A stretch of 64,000 bases of DNA. Source: Phalacrocorax aristotelis. Its lineage: Eukaryota > Chordata > Aves > Suliformes > Phalacrocoracidae. The stretch lies in assembly GCF_949628215.1 (NCBI RefSeq), contig NC_134277.1:122304963-122368962 (forward strand). Reading direction: 5' to 3'. Position numbers and translations under genes: made by a program. The notes below the pieces were generated by a model that saw only the letters and a list, made by a program, of their open reading frames with translations, was not told the DNA's origin and did not search any database. Below are positions 34,976-48,720 of this stretch, one piece after another. How positions within the stretch are numbered: the first letter of the stretch is position 1; the number at the start of each line of letters is the position of its first letter.

Positions 34976-37900
34976 ATAAAGGATTTTGCAAATTGTCTTT
35001 TTTGGTTATAGTATGCTTGTTTGAATGAATTTGCCTTGGATGGCATTATTGGCTAGTGAAGGGTCTATAGAAAGTGCTCTACCTACTGTAAGCCTTCCAT
35101 ACAATGTGAAAAGGTTGTAGGTAGAATGGTTTCAAAGAGGTAGCCTTTGATGTCCCAGCTGTCATCATGTAAATTTCATGCCTGTCCCCATTTAAGCTTG
35201 TACAGAGAGAAGCATCTGAAAATGTTAAAAATGTTTTTAAATTTAGTGTGCATTTATGTGGACGGGAAGTGCTGCTCTGTTAGCATGGATAGGCATGCTG
35301 TGGCTCTGTTTACTGTCTAAGAAGAAGATGCTTCACCTTACGGTAATTCACCCTTGTTTAACTAATGCCACTTCTCAATATCCCACTCACTCACTTTGGC
35401 ATTTCTCTGGCATTGACCATTCCACTGCAGTGCCTTGGCAAAAGAAAAAAACTGCAAACAAGTACCACTTATACAAAGCTTTATATCTGAAAATCACCAG
35501 TGCTGCCATTGCAGCCACCTGCTGCCTGGTGTGGCATTGAGAACAGCTATCCCCCAGCCCCTGTGGGTTGTTGGTTCAGACAGCTGCAGCGAGAATTCCT
35601 CTTCAGGCAGTCCGGCAGTGGAGACTGCCAAGGTTAATCTCCTGAGTGTTAACCTACAGGCCTCTGCGTGTGAGAAACATGAAAGTACGACCACTTTCCA
35701 ATGAATGATCTAAGGAAAATTACATAAATGAAAATACAGCAGAGTCCGGTCATCTGTAGTTATAAATAACTTCTGTTGTTTGGTCAGCTGGAATCACACA
35801 AACATGCTATTGTTAGGACCCGCAAATATATACATACAGATTTTGAAATGGGAGTGATGTAGAAAATGAAAGGAGTGATTAACCAGATAAGTGCTTGGCT
35901 CCTTTCTTATTCTAGCAATATAACAGACAGGCATATAAAGACTTACACTGCTATCAATATCTTGACCCTAGGCCTTCACAAGATTCCCAGCTTTGCCAGT
36001 GGGAAGTGCTCCTTTGATTGACTGACTTCCTACAGAAAAGCATCAAACCAGGATCTCTGCAAAAGTCAGGCACAGTTCTTCCCCTACCTTTAGGGGCAGG
36101 AGTTGAATTACAGCAGGAGGAGTGGGGTGGGGAAGAGTGGGAACAGCAGAAATCATCCTTACAGGAGAAAGAGGAAACTAAAAGGGCTTTGCAGCTCAGG
36201 TCAGCTTTTCTCTGTCCTTCCCCCACCCTTCTTACGAACAATAAGTCAGTTTGCTATCTCCTTTTCCTTCCTTCCCTTTCCCTCCCTGCAGTACTTGGCC
36301 TGGGAACAGGGTGAAGGGGGTTGTTTGTAGTAGTACCCACAGCATGCAAGAGGGTGGAGGTCTTTTGTAGCCTTGGCTAGGGAAGGGCTTGGTGGAGGCT
36401 GCCTATAGTCACCAGCTTTCTAGTCTGGAAGATATGGAGTGAGGAGTATCTCTGAGATACTGCAAAATGGAAGAGTAGTTAAACAGGCATTGGAAAGCCC
36501 AGGGAGTGAGTTAGGGCTGTGTAGTTCGGCCAAGCTGATAACTGGGTGAGGGAATTGCTAGACTAGGGTGATGGACAGGCCTGAGGTGTAGGCTCTGCAG
36601 TAATCGCTTATCTAGATTGGGATCAACTTTTGATCTGGGGGATGTCACCTAACGCAATAATTTCAAACATTGCAATATTATGTTCATGACTTCTCAGATG
36701 CGTTGCACTGTGTTATACCACATGCTCTAATAAAACATGCTGCCTGTACCTCACCTTGATGAAGCCTTTTGTGCCTAAAGGTAAAGAAGATACTCCTCCT
36801 CTCTTCCTAAGAACTGAGAGAGAGCGAGCTGGATGCTGAATAAAAGATAGCTGGGAAACTTAGCAAGAACCTGAGGAGACACGAAGGCTGCCTTTTTAGA
36901 GACAGGGCAAGATAGAGAGAATAAGCAGATCTGGCCCCAGGCAATTTCTATTTGTTCCTCTTCCCTTCTGCCTTGTGCAAATATCACTCTGTGCTTTTAA
37001 TTTTTGGCCTTTCTGCCCTTGCCTTGCAGACCTGTGGAGTGGGAAGTTGAGCAGGCAGCCCAGAGGCATCACAGCCAGAAGAGAAACAGGAGGAGGATGT
37101 GGAAATAATTGGAAATCCCTGGGTTCCAGAAAGTCAGCAGACAACATGCCAGCACCCTTAAGCTAAGGAGGGACCTGAGAGAGGGTACAGTTTGCATATT
37201 TGGAAGGAGAGAGGGAACTGCATGTTAATAAGACAGTGTGAAGGTCTGTGAACTGCAGGAGAGGCATTCTAGGTGGGAACCACACCCTGTCTTTAATTCC
37301 CTCATCTAATCTGACTGCAGCAGAAGCCCACACAGAATCTGTTTTTCAGTCCCCCTTACTGTCAGCTGGCTCCACACCACTTTTGGTCCCTGCAAATGGC
37401 CAAATGTGAAGCATGGGTGGTTTCTGCGTGCTATGTTTTGTGTCAGGTTATAAGGCTTTGAAGTTGAAAACCTGTTTTTAAAATTAAATTTCCTCATGTT
37501 GTGAAGAACAAAGCAGCAAATTTGCTACCTGAAACAGTCCCCATATCAGTTAAATTATCAAATGCAAATGGCTTATTGGAGTAATTCAGGAAAAAAAGTC
37601 AAACAGCTTGTTAAGAAACAGGCTATATATTTAAAAGATTTATATTCTGCTCCCTCGAGAACAGTGCGCAAGAAATATGGATGTTCCCAGCTCTGCTGGT
37701 TGCCATGCAGCCTGATGGCTTTTGTCAGGCTCTGGCAGTGGTGGAGAGAGAAGCTCTAGGCCAAGCAGAAGAGTTTTAGCTTGCTCTGCAGGGCACTTGG
37801 TTGGAGCAGAGTAGCTCCTTCTTAGCCCAAGACTTCAACAGGTTATTTCATATATCAGTTCAGCCAATGCAGAGGGAGTGGAAATCACCTCCCAAATGCT

Positions 37901-39501
37901 CCTTCCTGGAAAGTCCTCTGAAAAAGGGGACTTCCCAACTTGAGGGTACTGCCAAAACATCCTACTTATGCAAACCCTTCCAGAAGAAATACATTGTAGG
38001 ACTGTGCACAGTTCCTTAGGATATTCATCTGGGAAAAATTAGGATAATTTCTTTAACCAGGCATTGTGACTGGGGCAGGGAGAATCAGGATGCCACACGA
38101 CCACTTTTTCACATATTTGTCTGCCTCTCTTTCATGGCTGTGTAGGATGGGGGAATCCATCCTCTACTAATGTGCCACTGTCAGCTTAGACAGAGCCCAG
38201 TGAACCATTCTGTTTGCCCTCAGGCTCCTTCAGCTCACTTGAAAGCCAGCAACAGAGCCACTCTTCTCTTTGTCCCCTGCATGGAAGCTGCTCAGCAGGA
38301 GGAACAGGGAAGAGGTAGCAGCTGCTTAGAGCTCTCCCTGTTTGCATCGGAGCTGCTCGAGGCTCTGAGGTGCAGGGAGGGGGAAAGGGTGATGGGAGGC
38401 AGCTGGGGAATGTGATGCCCTCCACATCCTTCCTGTAGTGACAAGCCTTATTCAAACACTTCAGTTTAAAAAGCTCAGAGTGCAGCTCCAGGAGAATGCT
38501 TTCAATTCATAATCAAATATGGGGCAATAACAGATGGATAAAACAAACAAATGTGGGGGAGGGTGAGGTATATACTCAAACACTCTGGAGTGTATTCTGG
38601 GAAGAAGACACCCACTTAATATGTGTTATTTCTCATTCAAGGAAATCTATGGGCCGGTGAACTTTAGGACCTTCTTCACTGTGCTCAGAAAAGGCATTGC
38701 AGGAAGGAGCACCTCTTTTTTTTTTTTATTTTAGTATGGAAGCAGTTCTCGTGCCCTTGCATGCTTTGAAGCTCTTTCTATCCCTGCTGTATGACTCCTC
38801 TCCTCCTTACATGAGGAAGCTGAGCAAGTAGCTTGGCTTTCTGACCAGCACTAATAGTATCCTGTCACTTTGCCAGGAAATGCAGCCTGTTGAGTGGAGC
38901 ACTGGCACAGCAACCCCGATGTGCATTAGCGCTCTGCAGGCCTCATTGTATTACACTCCTCACGATCACTGCTCTGCAGGCTCTGCATGGGGCTATTCTC
39001 TCTGCTAGTGCACTGTGTTACCACTGCGCCTGCAGCCAACTCCATTGTTTTGCTGGTGATGATAATACATAGGTTTTTCCAGCAAAGAAAGCCTCCAGGC
39101 AAGCTGGGAGGCTTCTCAAAGCACAACGGGTTGGTTGCCAGACAAAGAGCAGAATACTTGAGGAGTCTATAACGATTTATTTTCTTAATGCACATGGGTT
39201 TCTATTGCTCAGGACTGCATGTGAGATTTAAAACCTGCAGCGGACATGGGGACGTAGATAATGCAATAGCACTGAATGGAGGACCTGAGGAAAATTTTTG
39301 AGGTGAACTTTCTCAGTTCAATCTTGTTAATCAGTGCGGGTTTACTGAACAAGAGCGGAAGGATCTCTGCAGTTGGTAGGCCTGTGCAATAATAGCTATC
39401 AGTGGAGCAAAGCATCATCTCGAAAACCATGTTTTAACTTCACAGGGAAATGGCACATATATTATAATAGGAGAATTTCCCTTCTACTGTCGGTGCAATC
39501 A

Positions 39502-39545
39502 GAGATCTCTGACCTTTAATCAATTGGAGATCTCTGACCTTTAAT
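39502..39545 (+). repeat. Two-copy 25-bp tandem duplication
   Basis: GAGATCTCTGACCTTTAAT occurs at 39502-39520 and again at 39527-39545, joined by CAATTG. Each copy begins with the near-palindrome GAGATCTC. The identity of the copies points to a fairly recent duplication. Confidence 0.92.
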
Positions 39546-42500
39546 TTGTTGTCAAATGTGATCAGTTTCTACTACCTGCTAGCCAGTCACAGATGCAATA
39601 TTGTACCAGCAGTGAGATAAAGGACAGAAAAAAGTGTAGGCAGTTTGAGGAAATGGTATATATAGATTTCAAATCAACAGCCATAGTTTAATTCTAGAAA
39701 CCACGCAAAATGCTTTTTATTTTTTCCCCTGAGTTCAGTTTTGGAGCCTTGTTTTGAAAGCAGAATATTTTCTTGACATGCCTCTGCTGTTTTCTTAAAT
39801 GTGCCAGTGGAGGAAACATCATGCTTCTGTGTCTTCAGCTTCTTTGTAATAAGATCCAGTTAAACAACTAAAGACATTAAAAATTCATTAGAGCATTTCA
39901 GTGTTACAGTCAATGAGACCTGCTGTTTATCAGAGTATTTCCAGCCAAGTAAAATGTGGTTTTTTAAAAGCATGTAGTAGAAGGTATTTGTTCAGAGTGC
40001 TTTGTATAAAATTGATTTTATAATTATAGGTAAATAATTTTTACACTTCTCTAATGCAGCAGTAGGCAACATTAGGTAATAGGGCAGATCTGTGAGAATA
40101 CACCTCAGCTTCAGCTGTTAAAGTTACCTTTAGGTCAAACAGCATGGGTGAATTACACAGTACTGGGGTAGTACTCAGCAATAAAATAAGCTAATTGCAA
40201 ACGCTTAATTATTATCTTCATTGTGAAGCATTTTTAGGGTGTCTAGAGATCTACAAGTGAAAATACAGTGAGCCAAATTCTGCACTGATTTTCTACTGGT
40301 GTGTCAGAAGAAAGAACTTGGTTGATCCATATGAATAGCAAAAATTATTCTGATACTTACTTCTGACACTGCTAGAAACATAGGAACCTTTGGATAAATT
40401 GAGATTGTATTGTCAAGGCAAATGTGCCACAAGAAAATAACGTGTAAACAGGATTTTAGGGTCAAATCTCATTTTGATTACGCTCAATTGTGTTCTATAT
40501 AGATTTCTGGAGCAGCAGCATGTTAACTGGTATTTAATTCCTGTTCAAGGTGAATGCAATTTAACCAAAACAAGTGCTGAAATAGCTGATGCAGTTCCTC
40601 ATCATTCCGAAACCTGCAGAAGCTTAACCTCAAAAGCTACTATCATGGAAATAGCTGTGTAGCTGTTCAGTGTGATTTCAGTTACACCTATCAGTGTGGC
40701 TGCTGAGAATGCTAGCTGGGAATCTGAAGTTAACTACAGTGTCCCAGTACAATGAAAGTTGAGCCACTGCATTAGATCTGTATGACCTTTTACAGTAATC
40801 TATATTGGAGGTGACAGAAAACCTGACAACTGAGTTAAGACTCATGTTGGTGAGGAAGAATCATATTAGGCTTGCTGCAATTCCTGTCAGTCTAAATACA
40901 GTGGGGTCTGATATTCTTGTTTGAAGGACTATGTTATTTTTCTAGTCCTATTTGAAAGGGAAATGGACATTTATTCTTGAAAGATCAGGAGCCTGTTTGA
41001 ATGGATGAGATTTCAGTATTTTAAGATTTAAATGAGGATTTAAAGTGTATGCTTATCTTGTGATATGAAATCTGTGGTTGAACTTAGAACATAATGTTTC
41101 TCCAGGTGTTTACATACATGAGCCAAACTGTCAAATAATTTGATACCCAGCTTGGGAGAAAACCTTGGCTGAAATCTTTCCTGAGCTGTGAATCTTTAAA
41201 AGGAGTGATCTTAAGTGTGTATTATTTTTCAAAGTAAGTCTGAAAAGACCTTGTAGTCTTACAAGGGCATACTTTATATATGCATATTAAATATGTCTTC
41301 TTAAACTTCCTAAGAAAGATGCATAAAGACAGAGTACTACTTTCAATAGCATGATTTATCCCCAGCAGAACATGCTCGGTCCTCTCCATTTTTCTTGCAT
41401 GCAGAAAGTTATTCTTGTCAAAAGTACAGAAGCTTCCAAGGCTTCCTTTTCTTGTAAAGATGTGCCTGACCTTATCTTCTATAATAGGCTCTATTTTGGC
41501 TAACGCTCTATTTACATAGGAATGCAAGCATAATTAAATGCTGACAGCAAGAGGTCTATTTGGGTGGAATTTGAATGAATATCTTATAGCAGTGTGGCTA
41601 ACAAACCTTATAAAAATAAAAATGAAGCTGCTCCCTCACACACTGGGCAGTGTTAGTAGTGGAGGGTTATAATGTCCTGGAGTGGAGGTATGTAAACAAA
41701 GAGGTGGCAGTGTTAGGTCTGTGGTGAGCTAGACTTGACAGCAACATAAACAGCATAAAGAAGCCTTCTAAATAAAATCTCCAGCTGATCAGTGGAGCCG
41801 ACCTACCACAGGCCTTCAGAGCTGCTGAGGCGGCGAGATGCATTTCTAGAGGATGCCTGCATGTTCCCAGCAGTAGGGAAGGCAGGGAAGATGTGTTGCA
41901 AGGTAATGTTCAGTCATGGGCCTGCAAACAGGTGTGACCCCCAAAGGCAGGACGGACCTGGAAGCTGTAGAGGGCTGGCACATCAAAAGGCTGTTAGCAG
42001 TACTAGGTTTTTCACTGCCCCAAATGTGAGAAAAGGGAGAAGTGGCCTCATTAAGGAGTTAATTTAGCAAAAGATTAGGCTTCCTCTGTCAGGTAAAAAC
42101 AGAGCAAGTGAAATCCTGACCCCGCTAAAATCCATAAGGCTGATACAGTTGATTTCAGAGAATGACAAAGTACTAGATTATTGACTGCAAACTACCCATT
42201 CTTTTCGCTAAGTCTCTCTAGCTCAAGCAGCTTTCCTGGTTTGTGAGGGCACAGAGAGGGATGGATAACTCTCTGCCTGCCTTTCTGCTTTTCTAAATTC
42301 TCCCCTTCCTTGTTCAGTTGGAGGGAAAAACCTATTTGTGTTCTTGAAGTCACACACAGATGCTTAAGAGCAGTGCTGTGTGAAGGAAGTACTGATTTGT
42401 GCAGTGTTGTGTCTCTTGCTAAGGACAGTGGGCCCAGTTACCTTCTTTTTTATGTCACTGGCCATGAAAAGTAGTGCTAAGAACTAAGTGTGATATGAAC

Positions 42501-44589
42501 TGTCCTGAACACATGCAGCTGTTGTGTTTGATTGTGATGAATGGTAGAAAAGCATGTCGTATCTTCCCTTAAGAATGTGTTTATTGGTTGAAATGCTACA
42601 TCTGAACCTAGCATTTTATACTGGTAAACTTAAATAGGGAATATATAGATATTTATAGCAAATACTTAAATAGGTGGTTATTTTAGCTTTTGCTCTCGTT
42701 AGTATGCTTAGTCACTGTTGCCAATGTTTTAAAATCTATTTTTATAAAGTTGATAATTTACATCCATTTTCAACTTACAAAGAAGTGGTCTCTTTTTCCA
42801 AAGTACTGAGAGACTAAGAGACTTCTTGAAAAATAATTGTATGAGCCTCAAGTGAGGTGTTGACATGCTTGCATGCAGATAGATGTGATCTCCTCTGCTG
42901 CAGAAGGAGTTGTCCATATAGAAACCAGCTCCATTCCAGAAACTGTATAGGTACATGGATGCAGTGCTGAGTTGAAGCTATTAAGACACGATTTTTGCCT
43001 ACACAGATATGTCTTTATAGAATTGTCTTCATATAACATCGAGGCCTACCTACATTGAGATATCTGCACTGGAGAATCAGCTTTGTCTAACACATTTAAA
43101 AATAGGAATCTCAGTCCTGAATTAAGTGTGGTGCCCAGAGAAGTAAAATGCAAGCAAGTCACGCAAGCACAGCTGGTGCCTAACGTGCTGTGGCTCAGCA
43201 GCAATAGCTTGTTGCTGAGTGGCACCTGGGTCAAGAACAGAAGATGTAGAAACTGTTTCCAGAAATTTTTAGCTTATGATATTTAAAGTTTCTTTCTAGC
43301 TGCAATTATACCTACTAAACATTTAGTGAAGTATTTAATAACATATTTTCTATCACTGCCTTCATTTGGATTATAGTGTCAAGGATAAAACTTAGGAGAA
43401 GATATAAGCTTGTCCTTTCTTCGTAGTTGACTGATAGTAATTTGTCACTGTTTCCATCACAGGCCACATGATTAAGATCAGAGTCAAGAACTCGACTGTC
43501 CAGATCTCAACCACTGGGACCACTGCTGTACACTGAGATAACCAAAAAAGGTAGAGACTGAAAGAAGACAGGGTAATTTGAAATTAATCAAGATGTAACA
43601 ACTCCCTTTTGTAGGCTGTGGTTGGGAATTCTCAGCTGAGCTGAGTGTGCCAATGGCTGAATCACACTTGCTGGCCTGTTCACTCTCTGACCTAACGCTG
43701 TGCTCTTCTCACAGCTGACGAGCTGCTGATAAATCCTCTACAGCCTAAAATCTTGGGTTGCCTGAGGTTAACAGAGCACTGACAGTTTGGACCAGTTGAA
43801 GATCTGTCCCTGGGTGTTTGAACCCTACAGGGAGCGTTCTTTTCTAATGAGCAAGTTGATCAGGGGAACAGCAGGGACTGTGATCTGAGGATACTGGGGT
43901 GAGATCTCTGCCACAGCCTCATGGAAAATGACAGCCAAGACCCAAATGCTAGTTCCTTTGGTAGCAGTTAACACATTTCCTGACTGCCGTGTTGTCCATG
44001 TAACTTGAAAAGAATTTTGAATGAATCTGTGGCAGAATAAACTAGTTAATGAGATCATGGGAGAGTGCTTTATTTCCTTGATGATCAACTGTTGTCTTGT
44101 CTGGTGGTAATACATACACTACAGCCACAAGTAGTGAAATAGCTTATCATTGCCAATGTTTACTGAGTCCCAGGCTCTTGTTTCCATGGGCCAGTGAAGT
44201 GCAAAGGCCACACTGTAGTTCAGAGGAAGAATAGACAGGCTGAAAGGAAACCATTGTTTCTCCCTTCCCGCTTGGGCTTTTGCAGTGTTTCTGAAAACAT
44301 TTTAAGCTCTCTGTAGAGTATTTCAGTTAATCCTTAGAGAGCAACAATAAAGCTCTAGGAAAAGCAGGCGAAGGAAAAGATAGGATGTTTTCATTTGGGA
44401 TGGTTGTACTTGGTAGGAAGATCTGCTTCTGATTAACATGCCAAGAAAGTACTTAGGTTGAAAGAGAATTTTACTAGACACTTTTAAAGGAAACTGTTTA
44501 GAAAAATGTCATGTACTGACCTCTGAGAAAGATCTGCAGAATCAGTATTTCCTTCCAGTTCACTCTGAGGTTTCTACCTTTCTTCTCTG

Positions 44590-44780
44590 TCATGCACTCA
44601 ATAGCAATAGTAATAATAGCCATACTTTCAGTGCTGCAACACTCTCTAGTTCAAAGCACTTCACAAACACTGGACTAGATTCAGTCTGGTCTTCTATGGA
44701 TATAAACTTTGTGTGAAATCCTGGCTCTGTTACAGTGAATGGCAAATTTCCCACTGACTTCAGTGGGATTGCGATTTCAC
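44590..44780. repeat. Ancient repeats, including a 68-bp palindromic element
   Basis: From 44713 to 44780 the sequence starts GTGAAATC and ends GATTTCAC, with TGACTTCAGTGGGATT in the right half. This matches, from memory, a palindromic repeat of reptile genomes ('gtgaaatcctggccccattgaa...ttgacttcaatgggg.cagg.atttcac'). The preceding 'ttcaaagcacttcacaaacact' at about 44651-44672 resembles another old repeat 3' end. Both are decayed. The terminal inverted repeats suggest a non-autonomous DNA transposon or foldback origin. Confidence 0.5.
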
Positions 44781-47700
44781 TTACTCCTTGTCAAAGAATT
44801 CGGGCAAAGCAAACCTTCTGAAAGAGGTGAATGTGATTGCTGAAAGGAGATGAAACCGCTCTTCATTGCAGGGGAACACATAAATTCTCAAAATGGAGGA
44901 CAGGCACATCCAGAATATAGGGGAATGACAGAGGGAAGAAAGCCTAACCTAGTCATCTCCAGTGTGCTTCCCTTTCCTGTTTCTTTTCTCCTAGGTCAGG
45001 CCTTAGGTCGATCTCTGCTTTTGTTGTGCCCACAAATCTCTCTCACATTTATATAAATATGACTATGGAGAAATAGCTGCCTGACTCATTAGCTTGGTTG
45101 ATTGCTTGATAACCATAGTTTTCCAGTACTTTTGCTTAGCATTGTTATTTGCAGTTGTTCACATCAGAACAGTAGGGGTTTATGCCCCTTTACACAGGGG
45201 CAAATCAGGAGTCAGACCCTTGCTCGTTTGCAAATGATCAAATGTGGTTTACTTTATAACACCTAAAACACTGCAAGTATCTTGAATATTTTTAGTCCTT
45301 TTATACCATTGCTGAGTGAAGACAGCCTTTAAAGTCTTTTTGGGCCAAAAAAGATTTTGTGTATTTCACTGAAGTATGTTTAGAGGTTGCAAAATGTTAA
45401 GTGCTTATTTTGTGTGAGTAAACTCTTCTTCTAATGAATCACGATCCCAACCATATGCAAGGCTGAAGAGAAGGCATTGCACTGAATATCACAACTGAGC
45501 AATGAGGAGGATATTAAGAAATACAAATTGCTTTAAAAATGAGTTGAAACATTGAGTGATGTCAGCCAAGCTATATTCACTCCTTTTAATCAGGGGTCTG
45601 TACCTGAAATCCTTATTCAAGGTAAAATCTGTATCATGTTGCCATCTGCCTTTGCTTTTGACTGATCCAACTGAGCCTTTCTACCCTCCTGGGTGTATAA
45701 ACCCCATCTGTCCAACAGTGTCGGTTACCCAAGCTGCTCTCTTTTTCTGACACCAGTTGGTACCTGAACATGCCAAAGAGCAGTCCTGACATCTTGGGCT
45801 TGGTTTTTTCCCTTCTCTTCCATGTGTGTATCTTATTACATGGAAGTATGCTGAGAGGTAGTTTGTTGTGTAAAAATGTGATGAAAACTGAGGGCGAATT
45901 TCAGGTTTTGGCCACAGTTCTCTCTTTTTGCTACGTATAAGGCTTTATGGCACAGCCAAATAGGAATGTGGAAACACCTGAAAAGAAAGCTGCTCTTCTC
46001 CTCCTTAGGTCTAAATTAATAATCTCTCTGCATGTTTTGGAAAAGCTGTTTTCCAAATCTGAGCTTCACAGACATTACTGTGGCCTTGTTCTTTGCCTTC
46101 TGTGCCTCATCACTAGGAGCATCTGAACTAGTTTAAATTCTCAACAGCAATGAGAAATTCACCAGAGACAATAAATCATAGACATCATGAACTTCTGACT
46201 AGTGTGAAGTCATTCAGAAATATATTTCCCAGCAGATCTCTGCAGCCTGTGGTATTCCCATCAGGTGATTAATCCTCTGTCAGGGTGCAAAATGTATTAT
46301 AATATAGAAAGAGAAGGAAACACAGCAGATAAGGAATACATCATTGCTTATGTTTCCAAAGTCTTTGGATGATAGAAAGAGACTGCAATCACTTGCAATA
46401 TCTTGCACTGCATGCCTTTTAAAAATTCAAAATTATGACTGAGGTGATAAAACACTCTGAAGTATAGATATGTGAACACAGGTAGGTGTGTAAAGAATAA
46501 AAGTTAAAACCGCTGCATAGCTTTCCTAACTGGCTTAAAATACATATTTTTAGATAGTTCTAAGCTTTTTCAGGTTTTTTGTATTTTTTTTTTTTTTAAT
46601 TATGCTGGGAGAAGTGTCCCTATTGTGTAAGAGGGAGGTATAATATTTTAAATGTCTGTTACAGTGATTTCTGTCACTGTGGCACTCTGAGCTCGCTTGG
46701 TCTCATACGAAAACTTGGCAGCACTGGACATTACCAGATGCCCAAAGCTTACAAATTTATGGGCAAAAGTGGAGAGGAGCACAGGTGTATAAACCCAGGA
46801 GAAGAGAACAACTCAATGAACAGGATTTAGGAACAAATACAAGAAAGAAGAGTGGTTTGGTGGTGTTGCAGTTGGAGCTGCCATTTTTCTATTGCAGAGC
46901 TTGAATAGATTTTGACTGAAATCAGGAATCTGAAAGAAAAGTGTTCATCCCCTTAAACATCATTCCCCTAAACAACTCTAAATGTTGCGGTGACCGCCAT
47001 TTGAGCTGACTGACACTGTCTAAATGGGCAGGGAGGCAGGGGGAATGAAGTTCAGAGCTGCTTATACATTAGGGAAGGATGCTGATCAAACAACAGTGTG
47101 TGTCAAGCAGTGCATGGAAGGTAATGAGATTTTGGCTTCAGTCCTTATCACTTCTTGAATGGTTAAAAGAGAGGGAGTGCCACGCAGTCAGAGCTGAAAT
47201 TTCATTAAAGGCATTGAACAGATTGGGTGGCTCTCATTTACACCTGTGCAAATTTGGATTTGGTCCATGAAGTCTAACTGTACACTGGTGGAACTGAGGT
47301 TGGTGTCTCATGCGTGGTCACTGAGCTGGCAGCACCGGCGGGTGAGCTGCTATCAGGAAATGGGGCATGTGTTCCTCTGCTCAGATCTGCATGCTAAGTG
47401 CTAGGACTGGCCTGACAGATGTTACAGTGCCTCTGAGTAAGCAGGGAAATTATATACAAAAGTTTCCTATTACGGCTGGAATAAACAATTTCTTAACTTT
47501 TGTGTATGCTTGTCTTTCAGGGAGGCACAGTGCTCTCACTCTGTAATACTGCTGATTGATTGCCACAGTGTTATGGATCCCAGCTAGTCTGGAACCCATG
47601 AGAAACTCCTTTTCATACTACTACATTGACTTCTCATAAAAAGTTTGAGTGCTTCATAAGCATAAATTAATTCAGCCAAACAGCATTTCTGTGATGTGGG

Positions 47701-48470
47701 AAAATCTGTGATGCCTAGCTGGCACCACTTACTTGACTTGCTTAATATTACAAACTGAATCAGTGATGCAGATAAGAACCAAACTCAGGATCCCTATTTC
47801 TGACCCCCTTGTTTTGTACAGTAAATGCAGACAAGGCAAACTCCCAGTACTTAACAGAACAAGTGTTTGGACTGTGGCTAGTGCACCTTTGCATAATAGT
47901 GCAAAAGCAATTCCTTTTATGAATTTGTCCTACCCTTTCAAAAAATAGCTTTAATGAGGGGGAAATGCTGTAAAAACTTGCTTTTATGAATGTAGCACAG
48001 ACCTTTTCTGCCTTATTTTTTTTTTCCCCGTAAGAGTGAGTGGCTTTATTTAACATTCAGAATCCGGATTCTGACTTAGGTGGCTAGGTTAGCTGACAAG
48101 TCTTTAGATTTTATTCTGTCTGGAGTCAACAGACAGGTGTGTATCTAAGAGGTTCTTCCAGAGGATGATTCAGAACAGGTCAGGTGCTCAGATTTGAGCT
48201 GGCTGAGTGCCTAAAGCCTTGACAAGCTCTTGTTCCCTGATTGCAATAGGTGGAGCTGGGATTCATCTGACAATACAGTATAAAAGGAGTGAAATACATA
48301 TGACAGAGAAAAGACCAAGAGATGATTATCCCTATGATATGCTTGTACATCTATGAGGGCTCTAAGCAGTAGGAATAAATGTATAGTGGAGATGTCTATG
48401 CTACAGGCAACCTTCTGGTTCAATTCCCTGCACTGAGCACAGTTCAGAAAGAGTACATTAGTTTTTGAGG
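44781..48470. other. Unassigned sequence
   Basis: No gene recognised. A possible further decayed palindromic-repeat copy lies at 45181-45220 (GCCCCTTTACACAGGGGC is itself a hairpin). A T14 run is at 46584-46597. Open frames are short and unrecognised. Confidence 0.42.
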
Positions 48471-48720
48471 GCTGATAAAAATTGTCAGTTTTGCATTAAT
48501 AATGAGCAACCTGTTGTTGATTGCCCGCCCCCCGGCCCCTTACATTAAAGTTGCTGCCAGACAGTAAATTTGCCAGTCAGGGAAGCTAAATGTTTGCGAA
48601 CATTATCAGAGGTATCTTGAATATCTTTTCTAAAGACAAGACAATGACATTTATCTGCGCAAGTTCAAACATGATTCTTTCCTGTGTTGCAAAGAACTGT
48701 CAAATTGAATAACAGGTACA
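48471..48720. promoter_or_regulatory. Candidate conserved non-coding element
   Basis: Starts near GATAAAAATTGTCAG, includes GCATTAATAATGAGCAAC (about 48493-48510) and runs to AACTGTCAAATTGAATAAC. It is repeat-free, with TAAT cores and TTGTCAG/TGTCAAA words of MEIS/TALE type. A GC-rich island GCCCGCCCCCCGGCCCC near 48523-48539 sits inside. Inferred from texture only. Confidence 0.27.

Larger units (their letters stand above)
32820..44589. other. Long unassigned AT-rich stretch
   Basis: Nearly 12 kb in which I recognise no gene and only small repeats. These are a 14-bp tandem duplication at 34948-34975, a candidate splice acceptor at 37004-37029, a T11 run at about 38717-38727 and a 25-bp tandem duplication at 39502-39545. 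A possible ancient palindromic-repeat remnant lies at 40263-40310 (AGCCAAATTCTGCACTG). The texture is that of neutrally drifting intergenic or intronic DNA. Confidence 0.45.

Noticed and set aside
41640..41760. Possible CR1 trace around GGAGGTATGTAAACAAAGAG
   Set aside because: It resembles the avian CR1 tail over a few words only and lacks the terminal 8-bp repeats. Too weak to list.
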